From: Rhodeus uyekii
Taxonomy: Eukaryota > Chordata > Actinopteri > Cypriniformes > Acheilognathidae
Assembly (NCBI GenBank): GCA_037043235.1
Contig: JAWRVZ010000570.1
Coordinates: 18,501-82,500, forward strand
DNA length: 64,000 bases
Direction: 5' to 3'
In this document: positions 55,084 to 64,000 of the stretch, in pieces
How the letters are laid out: every line of letters begins with the position of its first letter
Position numbering within the stretch: the stretch's first letter is position 1
Notes under the pieces: generated by a model
Databases searched by the model: none
Seen by the model: the letters and a program-made list of their open reading frames with translations, nothing else
Told to the model about the DNA's origin: nothing
Translations under genes and position numbers: made by a program

Positions 55084-57959
55084 ATGAAACCATTGACGAT
55101 CACACTGTGGAACATCCAGGGCATTAATTCATCAAGTCTTGGATGTAAAACAAAAACCCTGGACTTTAAGAAAAGTGTCTTAGACATTGACATAATAGTA
55201 CTACAAGAAACATGGCGCAGAACTGATGAGGTCACTCTTTGTCCCCCAGAATATCGTGAAATATCCATATCATCCCAAAAACACGCAAACGTTAGATGTG
55301 GGAGAGATTCATGGGGCACAATCATTTGGCACAAGCTTGAAATTGATAAATACATCCACATAATCAAAAAAGAAAAATCCCATATCTGGCTCAAAATCAA
55401 TAAAGAACTCAGTCAAACTACCAAAGATATTTTCTTATGTGCTTTACATTCCTCCCTCTGAATCTCCTTACTATAACGAGAACATCTTTGAGACCCTCCA
55501 CAGCCAAATCAACCAGTTCCAGGCCCAGGGAAGTGTGCTGGTGTGTGGGGATCTCAACGCAAGAACCGGAGCCCTGCCCGACTACACCTCAGACAGCGGC
55601 AACAATTATATATTTGGACAGAGCTTCCAACAAAACAGCATTCATTTTTCAAGAACTAATTCCGACTCCCAAGTAAATAAAAACGGGAAGCTCTTACTTG
55701 AGCTCTGTCGAAGCCTCGGTCTGTACCTCGTCAACGGCCGGGTGAGAGGGGATTCTCTCGGCAGATTCACATACAGTTCATTTCATGGCTGCTCAACGGT
55801 TGACTACATGATCACAGATTTAGATCTATTCTCTTTCAGAGCATTCACAGTCAAGCCACTAACACCTCTATCAGACCACAGTCAAATTACTGTGTATCTA
55901 AAGAGAAACGAAAATACTAACATACACCCACAACCCAGTAAGCTGTTTAACATTAGAAATAATTACAGATGGGTCCAAAACAGCAGTGAAAAATACCTGA
56001 CCGCACTCGAGCACCCCCAAGTGTGCTTACTAATCGATAACTTCATAGAAAACACTTATCCTCATAGTGAAGATGGCGTAAATCTGGCTGTAGAAAATAT
56101 TAATTACATATTTGATTACTTAGCATCAATATCCCACCTTAAAACCACTAAGAAAACTCGTATACAAAAACAAGAGAATGAAAAATGGTTTGATTTGGAC
56201 TGTAAAAAAATAAAGAAAAATTTAAGACAACTTTCAAATCAAAAACACAGACAACCAGACAATACAGATTTACGTCTTCATTACTGTGAAGAACTTAAAA
56301 ATTATAAAAACACACTCAGAAAGAAGAAAGAACAGTACATACAAAACCAGCTCAAAACTATTGAAGAATCTGTAGATTCAAACAGTTTCTGGGAAAATTG
56401 GAATCTCCTGAACAAAAAGGGCCATGAGCAAATTACAATTCAGAACGGAGACACCTGGAAAAATCATTTTGAACAACTATATAGCAAATTAAACCTAAAT
56501 TTAGAACAATCACAGATACATGACAAATTAAACAATATAGAAAATGTAATTGGCAAATACCAAAATCCACTAGATTATCCAATCACTGAAAAAGAGCTGA
56601 TGGATAAAATGCAGGCCCTGCCAACAAAAAAGGCAAGTGGACCAGACGGCATCCTCAACGAGATGCTTAAAAACACAAACCAAAACTTCAGATTGGCCAT
56701 AATGAAACTGTTCAACTTGGTTCTGAGTGTTGGTCATTTCCCTGACATCTGGAATAAAGGACTCATAACACCCATATTTAAGAGTGGAGACAAATCAGAC
56801 CCCAACAATTACAGAGGCATCTGTGTGAGCAGTAACCTGGGGAAGATGTTCTGCAGCATCATCAACACAAGGCTCATACTCTTCCTCACGGAGCACAATG
56901 TCCTCAGCAAAAGCCAGATTGGATTCTTACCAAATTACAGAACATCAGACCATATCTTTACCCTACAAACCCTGATCGACAAATACGTCAACCAAAACAA
57001 AACCAAAATATTTGCTTGCTTTGTAGATTTCCAGAAGGCCTTCGATTCAATTTGGCATGAAGGTCTTCTGTCTAAACTGCTAGAATCGGGTATTGGGGGT
57101 AAAACTTATAACATCATAAAATCAATGTACTCAAACAATCAGTGTGCAATTAAAATTGGAAATAAACAAACTGAGTTCTTCACTCAAGGACGGGGTGTGA
57201 GACAGGGCTGCCCGCTGTCACCGACCCTCTTCAATATTTACATTAATGAATTGGCTAAACGTCTAGAAGAAAGTGCAGCGCCTGGCCTCACACTCCACGA
57301 CTCCACCATAAAGTTCCTGCTGTATGCGGACGATCTGGTTCTGCTGTCTCCAACAGAAGAGGGTCTACAGCAGAACCTGGACGTCCTGCATCAGTTCTGT
57401 CAGACCTGGGCCCTGACCACTAACCCAACCAAAACTAAAGTCCTAACCTTCCAGAAAAGATCCGGATCTCAGGGAAAGAGACACAGTTTCACCCTTGGTA
57501 CGTGCAAAATTGATCATGCCACAAGCTACACGTACCTCGGGCTGAAGTTCAGCTCAAACGGAAGCCTCAACTTGGCTGTGAATGAACTGAAAGAGAAAGC
57601 AAGAAGGGCCTTCTATGCCATCAAAACATCTGTCTAAAGCCCTTAAAAGCCATGAAATGAACATGACAAGAAGTCCCCTAATTCAGCTGGTCCTGAAGCT
57701 GCAGAACCAAACGAGCACGAGCGACAGCAGCCGGACTCTGAACACGGACACACTCTTCCACACAATCCGGCCCAACCAAATTATAAGAACACAAAAACAA
57801 CACTATCTGAATTATTGGACTGAAACAACAGGAAAACAAAGCAAACTTGAATGTTATTTGGCCCTAAATAGAGATTACACAATGGCAGAGTATCTGAGTA
57901 CAGTGAAAGACAGCAAACTCAGAAGAAGAATGACGAGGTACAGACTGAGCAACCACTGA
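55084..57959 (+). pseudogene. I/Nimb-like LINE ORF2: endonuclease and RT
   Basis: The ATG at 55084 opens the endonuclease (TLWNIQGINSSSLG, VLQETWRR). A one-base shift near 55437 moves to a 732-residue frame containing VCGDLNARTG and LSDHSQITV, then RT: KKASGPDGILNEML, NNYRGICV, CFVDFQKAFDSIWH (first Asp), GVRQGCPLSPTLFN and LLYADDLVLLSP (57323-57334), and SYTYLGLKFSSNG. The frame ends at 57637. A deletion there joins it to the C-terminal region (LNYWTETTGKQSKLECYLAL, MTRYRLSNH). Compared with the related fragment at the window end, the segment following the YLGL block is missing. RT motifs are intact. Confidence 0.88.
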
Positions 57960-58017
57960 CTGTAGAGACGGAGAGAGAGAGAGAGAGACACTGAGCAACC
58001 ACTCTCTGACTGTAGAG

Positions 58018-58053
<36 letters not shown>

Positions 58054-58523
58054 TGAGCAACCACTCTCTGACTGTAGAGACGGAGAGAGAGAGAGACACT
58101 GAGCAACCACTCTCTGACTGTAGAGACGGAGAGAGAGAGAGACACTGAGCAACCACTCTCTGACTGTAGAGACGGAGAGAGAGAGACACTGAGCAACCAC
58201 TCTCTGACTGTAGAGACGGAGAGAGAGAGAGAGAGACACTGAGCAACCACTCTCTGACTGTAGAGACGGAGAGAGAGAGAGAGAGACACTGAGCAACCAC
58301 TCTCTGACTGTAGAGACGGAGAGAGAGAGAGAGAGAGACACTGAGCAACCACTCTCTGACTGTAGAGACGGAGAGAGAGAGACACTGAGCAACCACTCTC
58401 TGACTGTAGAGACGGAGAGAGAGAGAGAGACAGACACTGAGCAACCACTCTCTGACTGTAGAGACGGAGAGAGAGAGAGAGAGAGAGAGACAGACACTGA
58501 GCAACCACTCTCTGACTGTAGAG

Positions 58524-58563
<40 letters not shown>

Positions 58564-58687
58564 TGAGCAACCACTCTCTGACTGTAGAGACGGAGAGAGA
58601 GAGAGAGAGAGAGACACTGAGCAACCACTCTCTGACTGTAGAGACGGAGAGAGAGAGACACTGAGCAACCACTCTCTGACTGTAGAG

Positions 58688-58721
<34 letters not shown>

Positions 58722-59008
58722 TGAGCAACCACTCTCTGACTGTAGAGACGGAGAGAGAGAGAGAGAGAGAGAGAGACACTGAGCAACCACTCTCTGACTG
58801 TAGAGACGGAGAGAGAGAGAGAGTGAGACACTGAGCAACCACTCTCTGACTGTAGAGACGGAGAGAGAGAGACACTGAGCAACCACTCTCTGACTGTAGA
58901 GACGGAGAGACCGAGAGAGACAGACACTGAGCAACCACTCTCTGACTGTAGAGACGGAGAGAGAGAGAGAGAGAGACACTGAGCAACCACTCTCTGACTG
59001 TAGAGACG

Positions 59009-59043
<35 letters not shown>

Positions 59044-59487
59044 TGAGCAACCACTCTCTGACTGTAGAGACGGAGAGAGAGAGAGAGAGAGAGAGAGACA
59101 CTGAGCAACCACTCTCTGACTGTAGAGACGGAGAGAGAGAGAGAGAGAGAGACACTGAGCAACCACTCTCTGACTGTAGAGACGGAGAGAGAGAGAGAGA
59201 GAGACACTGAGCAACCACTCTCTGACTGTAGAGACGGAGAGAGAGAGACACTGAGCAACCACTCTCTGACTGTAGAGACGGAGAGAGAGAGAGAGACAGA
59301 CACTGAGCAACCACTCTCTGACTGTAGAGACGGAGAGAGAGAGAGAGAGAGAGAGACAGACACTGAGCAACCACTCTCTGACTGTAGAGACGGAGAGAGA
59401 GAGAGAGAGAGAGACACTGAGCAACCACTCTCTGACTGTAGAGACAGAGAGAGAGAGACACTGAGCAACCACTCTCTGACTGTAGAG

Positions 59488-59521
<34 letters not shown>

Positions 59522-59547
59522 TGAGCAACCACTCTCTGACTGTAGAG

Positions 59548-59585
<38 letters not shown>

Positions 59586-59826
59586 TGAGCAACCACTCTC
59601 TGACTGTAGAGACGGAGAGAGAGAGAGAGAGAGAGAGAGAGTGAGACACTGAGCAACCACTCTCTGACTGTAGAGACGGAGAGAGAGAGACACTGAGCAA
59701 CCACTCTCTGACTGTAGAGACGGAGAGACCGAGAGAGACAGACACTGAGCAACCACTCTCTGACTGTAGAGACGGAGAGAGAGAGAGAGAGAGACACTGA
59801 GCAACCACTCTCTGACTGTAGAGACG

Positions 59827-59874
<48 letters not shown>

Positions 59875-60129
59875 CTGAGCAACCACTCTCTGACTGTAGA
59901 GACGGAGAGAGAGAGAGAGAGAGACAGACACTGAGCAACCACTCTCTGACTGTAGAGACGGGGAGAGAGAGAGAGAGAGAGAGACACTGAGCAACCACTC
60001 TCTGACTGTAGAGACGGAGAGAGAGAGAGAGAGAGAGAGACAGACACTGAGCAACCACTCTCTGACTGTAGAGACGGGGAGAGAGAGAGAGAGAGAGAGA
60101 CACTGAGCAACCACTCTCTGACTGTAGAG

Positions 60130-60165
<36 letters not shown>
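57937..60165 (+). repeat. Minisatellite grown from the LINE ORF2 terminus
   Basis: About 40 units of roughly 45-70 bp each pair a near-constant 37-base block (beginning actgagcaaccactctctg and ending gtagagacgg) with a (GA)n run of variable length. The first unit is continuous with the LINE coding sequence (…LSNH), and the block translates as LSNHSLTVETER, the expected continuation of ORF2. Rare variants (gaccgagagaga, gggagaga, gagtgaga) recur in pairs about 0.8 kb apart, suggesting larger duplications within the array. Confidence 0.95.
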
Positions 60166-60169
<4 letters not shown>

Positions 60170-60779
60170 GATTAGATTAGATTCAACTTTATTGTCATTA
60201 CACAAGTACAGGTACAAGGCAACGAAATGCAGTTTAGGTCTAACCAGAAGTGCAATAGCAGCAAGTGCAGGATATGTACAATGGTTGCATAAGTGCAGGA
60301 TATGGAGATGTACAGGATTTACAGGTAATATGTACAATGAATATAAATATACAGATGGTTATTACTATAACAGGTGAGTGTGTGCTATAAATATAATTAC
60401 AGGTGTCTATAAACAGCATTTACAGGTGAATATGTGCTGTAAATGTATATACAGATGTCTCTAACTATAAACAGAGTCTTACAGGTAGATGTATACAATT
60501 GTTAGCTTAAGGTAAGCAGTAGATTTAAGGTAGTGCAATGAGCATGTACAGTGCAAATAAGTGAGATGCGAAATGTAAACAGTTGGTACTGTATGAACAG
60601 TTGGTAGTGCAAATGAGCATGTTCCAGCTAAAGTACAGTAGTGCAAGGTGCAAGTGTAAACAGTTGTTACTGTAAGCAGTAAACAGTTGTTGTAAACAGT
60701 TGTTACTGTAATGAACAGTCGGCAGTGCAAATGGCACAAATAAGTAAGTAACAGAGTGAGCAAAGAGTCTATAAGGGTA

Positions 60780-61730
60780 GTAGTGGGGGGGGGGGGCAGT
60801 GAAGGAGTCTGGTGTGGTGGGGGAGTCTGTGAGTCTATGAGGGGAGTGGGATGGTGGGGGGGTAAGAGAAGAGTCTGTGAGGGGAGTGGGATGGTGGTGG
60901 GGGGGTAAGAGAAGAGTCTGTGAGGGGAGTGGGATGGTGGTGGGGGGGTAAGAGAAGAGTCTGTGAGGGGAGTGGGATGGTGGTGGGGGTAAGAGGAGGG
61001 TCTATGAGTGGAGTGGGATGGTGGTGCGGGAGAGATGAGTCTATGAGGGGAGTGGGATGGGGGGGGAAGGAGTCTATGAGGAGAGTGGGATGGTGGTAAG
61101 AGGAGAGTCTGTGAGCGGAGTGGGATGGTGGTGAGGGAGAGGGGAGTGGGATGGTGGTAAGAGGAGAGTCTGTGAGGGGAGTGGGATGGTGAGGAGGGGG
61201 GGGTGAGGAGTCTATGAGGGGAGTGGGATGGTGGTAAGAGGAGTCTGTGAGGGGAGTGGGATGGTAGTGGGGGAGAGAGGAGTCTATGAGGGGAGTGGGA
61301 TGGTGGGGGGGGTAAGAGGAGAGTCTATGAGGGGAGTGGGGTGGTGGGGGGGTAAGAGGAGAGTCTGAGGGGAGTGGGATGGTGGTGGGGGTGGGAGGAG
61401 AGTGTATGAGGGGAGTGGGATGGTGGTGGGGGAGAGAGGAGAGTCTGTGAGGGGAGTGGGATGGTGGTGGGGGAGAGAGGAGTCTATGAGGGGAGTGGGA
61501 TGGTGGGGGGGGTAAGAGGAGAGTCTATGAGGGGAGTGGGGTGGTGGGGGGGTAAGAGGAGAGTCTGAGGGGAGTGGGATGGTGGTGGGGGTGGGAGGAG
61601 AGTGTATGAGGGGAGTGGGATGGTGGGGGAGAGAGTAGTCTATGAGGGGAGTGGGATGTTGGGGGGGGGTAAGAGGAGAGTCTGTGAGGGGAGTGGGATG
61701 GTGGGGGTGGGGGTGAGAGAGGAGTGGGGT
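60780..61730. repeat. G-rich minisatellite in LINE 3' UTR
   Basis: Units of about 35-50 bp (gaggggagtgggatggtgg, then G-runs, then gagaggagtctatga) are repeated some twenty times with length variation. A block of ~190 bp beginning near 61265 recurs near 61485 with almost no change. Confidence 0.92.
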
Positions 61731-63160
61731 CAGCAAGGGTTAGAGTTCAGTAAAGAGACAGCTCTGGGGAAGAAACTGTTCTTTAGTCTGCTGGTTCTGG
61801 TCCGGAGGCACCTGAAACGCCTGCCGGAGGGAAGGAGGGAGAACAGTCTGTGGGCTGGGTGAGAGGAGTCCTTGAGGATGCTGCGAGCTCGACGCAGACA
61901 GCGTTTCCTCTGCACGTGCTCGATGGCAGGAAGTGGAGTCCCTGTGATGCGTTGGGCAGTTTTCACCACCCGCTGCAGTGCCTTGCGCTCCGCGACAGAA
62001 CAGCACCCATACTCCACTGTGACACAGTTCGTCAGGATGCTTTCTATTGCGCAGCGGTAGAAGTTCACCAGGATAGCCGAGGAGAGTTGATTCTTCCTCA
62101 GTGTCCTCAGGAAGAAGAGGCGCTGGTGAGCCTTCTTGACCAGGCTGGAGGTGTTGGTTGTCCAGGTCATGTCAGCCGAGATGTGGATCCCCAGGAACTT
62201 GAAGCTGGAGACACACTCAACGGCCATTCCATTGATGTGGATGGTGTCGTGTGTACCTCTTGACTCTTTCCTGAAGTCCACGATGAGCTCCTTCGTTTTG
62301 GTGGTGTTGAGGAGCAGGTTATTGTCGTTGCACCATGTGGACAGGTGCTGGATCTCTTCCCTGTAGGCAGTCTCATCGTTCCACTCCTTAAGTGTGATGG
62401 ATGTGGAGCAGGTGGATCCAGATCGGACATTCTGGGGTCTGTTGGTCAAGAAGTCCAGGATCCAGTTGCAGAGTGAGGTATTGATGCCCAAGTCTTCAAG
62501 TTTGGCTATTAACTTGGCCGGGATGATAGTGTTGAATGCTGAGCTGAAGTCAACAAACAGCATCCGTGCATAAGAGTTCTTATTGTCCAGGTGTGTGAGC
62601 ACAGAGTGCAGTGCCATGGCAACAGCATCCTCTGTGCTCCTATTGCTGCGGTAAGCAAACTGATGTGAGTCCAATGTGGATGGTATAGAGTCTTTTAGGT
62701 GTTCCAGGACCAGCCGCTCAAAGCACTTCATGATGATGGGTGTGAGTGCTACAGGGCGGTAGTCATTAGGGCACCTCGGACTAGAGTGTTTTGGCACTGG
62801 CACAATGGAGGTGCATTTGAAGCATGTTGGTACAGCTGCTTGGGCAAGAGACAGGTTGAAAATGTCTGTAAAGACCCCAGCGAGCTGCTCCGCACATGCC
62901 CTGAGGACACGTCCAGGGATGTTGTCTGGTCCAGCAGCCTTGTGCGTGCTGATCCGGCTCAGTGCCTTGCAGACATCAGTGGATAAGAGGGTGATTGGAG
63001 GGTGATCAGCTGAGGGTTTGAGCTTTGTTGCAGTTTCTCTGTTGTCTCTTTCAAAGCGAGCATAAAAGTCATTTAGCTCATTCAGGAAGTTGACATCAGT
63101 GGCTGCAGGGGTGGAGTGGGTGGGTTTGTAGTCACTGATGGCCTGGATGCCCTGCCACAT
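61730..63160 (-). pseudogene. Rex1-like LINE reverse transcriptase missing its FADD block
   Basis: A single open frame of 476 residues runs from 63160: MWQGIQAISDYK, AAGPDNIPGRVLRAC, NDYRPVALTPIIMKCF, then FVDFSSAFNTII (first catalytic Asp). After NVRSGSTCSTSITLKEW the frame continues directly to NDETAYREEI, skipping the region that in the 31 kb relative holds GTPQGCVLSPL and FADDTTVVG. The in-frame deletion therefore removes the catalytic Asp pair while leaving the frame open. The C-terminal region (LFFLRTLRKNQLS, RLFSLLPSGRRFR) is complete. Confidence 0.88.
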
Positions 63161-63169
63161 GCCATTTAT

Positions 63170-64000
63170 GCCTAAACAGAGAACATCAGATCACATCTAC
63201 ACACTCCACACACTCATACACAAGTACGTCCATCAAACTAAACAGGGGAAAATATTCGGCTGCTTCGTTGATTTTAAAAAAGCCTTTGATTCGGTGTGGC
63301 ATAATGGACTTTTCCTAAAGCTAATTCAAAGTGGAATAGGAGGAAATACATACGACATCATTAAGGACATTTATAACGGCAACAAATGCAGCGTCAAAAT
63401 CAACGACAAACGTACAGATTATTTTAGTCAGGATAAAGGAGTTGGTCAAGGCTGCCCCCTCAGCCCGACTCTACATTAATCAATTGGCTTCTGCACTTGA
63501 AAAGTCCTCGTGTCCCGCTCTGACCCTAGAGGACAGAGAGATCCCGTGCCTCCTGTACGAGGACGACCTCCTGCTGCTGTCCCCGAGTGCAGAGGGGCTT
63601 CACCAGAGCCTCTCCGTCCTGCAGCGCTTCAGCAGCGACTGGCTCTTACCCGTCAACATGGACAAGTCCAAAATCATGATCTTTCAGAAAAAGCCTCGAA
63701 TCAACCGCCATAAACACACATTTACACTCGGAGGAACAATTCTGGATCATGTCACCTGCTATAATTATTTGGGTCTAACAATCTCAGCCTCTGGAAATTT
63801 TGACATGGCCATAAAAGATCTGACGGATAAAGCGAGACGAGCGTATTACAGCATTAGAAAACCTCTATTCAAATTCAACCCGCCCATCAAACTGTGGCTG
63901 AAAATCTTTGACAGCATCATCAAACCCATCCTCCTGTACGGCTGTGAGGTCTGGGGCCCCAAATTTAAATTAAATTATCAATCATGGGACAAAAACCCTG
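63170..64000 (+). pseudogene. I/Nimb-like LINE RT fragment, continues past the window
   Basis: It starts abruptly inside RT (RTSDHIYTLHTLIHKY), matching residues around 56940 of the copy upstream. FVDFKKAFDSVWHN has the first catalytic Asp, and GQGCPLSPTL follows. A small deletion then shifts the frame near 63470. The catalytic box reads YEDD (63556-63567) instead of YADD. Further sequence (YNYLGLTISASG, IKPILLYGCEVWGP) extends beyond the region lost in the other copy, and the frame is open to the window end. A different copy or subfamily from the 55-57 kb element. Confidence 0.85.

Larger units (their letters stand above)
53058..57959 (+). mobile_element. I/Nimb-like LINE
   Basis: ORF1 (53058-54912) and ORF2 (55084-57959) lie in the usual order with a ~170-bp spacer. 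ORF1 combines a coiled coil with an SGNH-esterase-type domain, and ORF2 has endonuclease and RT. The element passes straight into a minisatellite derived from its own ORF2 end, so no 3' UTR or tail is seen. The clade label is tentative. Confidence 0.8.
60166..63168 (-). mobile_element. Rex1-like LINE, 5'-truncated
   Basis: On the minus strand the element ends at 60166 with gacaataaagttgaatctaa followed by (TCTAA)n, and starts mid-ORF2 at about 63165. The endonuclease is absent. A G-rich minisatellite fills much of the 3' UTR. It lies against I/Nimb-like RT sequence on its right side, which it probably interrupted. Confidence 0.85.

Noticed and set aside
57864..60114. Three overlapping minus-strand open frames of over 730 codons each
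   Set aside because: They are open because the (GA)n minisatellite contains no stop in those frames. The Ser/Leu-rich products are simple-repeat translations.
57937..60165. CRISPR-like array of constant repeats and variable spacers
   Set aside because: The spacers are only (GA)n of different lengths and the DNA is vertebrate. It is a minisatellite.
61284..61736. Pro/His-rich minus-strand frame
   Set aside because: Translation of the G-rich minisatellite; no independent support.

Overview
The window looks like repeat-dense teleost fish DNA, most likely a cypriniform. The evidence is the mixture of fish-type mobile elements (L2-like, Rex1-like and I/Nimb-like LINEs, Ty3/gypsy elements, a gamma-type endogenous retrovirus, tRNA- and 5S-derived SINEs, hAT fragments). 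One LINE tail, found intact near 50.2 kb and as a fragment near 2.1 kb, is of a kind I associate with cyprinid genomes. No complete single-copy host gene is visible. The one gene-like locus with an intron is itself a broken recombinase-like sequence.

Layout. 1-7.8 kb: purine-rich, gene-free DNA made partly of very diverged 2-3 kb direct repeats. 7.8-14.2 kb: a tRNA-like SINE, then a GC-rich, intron-containing tyrosine-recombinase-like pseudogene split by an endogenous retrovirus (8712-13514, 4-bp target duplication GCGC). That provirus keeps RNase H and integrase. Its envelope surface region carries an immunoglobulin V-type domain and ends just after the furin site. 14.2-23.3 kb: a ~215-bp satellite hosting two related gypsy copies on the minus strand, one with a ~1-kb retroelement in its LTR that encodes a small membrane/coiled-coil protein. 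23.3-28.4 kb: a nearly full-length L2-like LINE inserted in the same satellite. 28.5-30.4 kb: gene-free, with a small foldback element.

30.4-45.8 kb: one gypsy element of the same lineage, bounded by TCTA target duplications and swollen to 15.4 kb by four nested insertions. These are a Rex1-like LINE in gag, a Gmr1-like gypsy element with SCAN-type gag and PR-IN order, a solo LTR, and a second copy of the small-protein retroelement. 45.8-52.1 kb: hAT fragments, an L2-like LINE, a tRNA-like SINE and a 5S-derived SINE. 52.5-64 kb: an I/Nimb-like LINE whose ORF2 end seeds a 2.2-kb minisatellite, a minus-strand Rex1-like LINE with a G-rich minisatellite in its 3' UTR, and a second I/Nimb-like RT fragment running off the window.

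Almost every coding region is damaged. The story is layered transposition into satellite and into older elements, readable from target duplications and nesting. The points most worth pursuing are the Ig-domain, TM-less retroviral surface protein and the mobile small membrane-protein ORF found twice inside LTRs. All family names rest on recognition by eye; no search was run.
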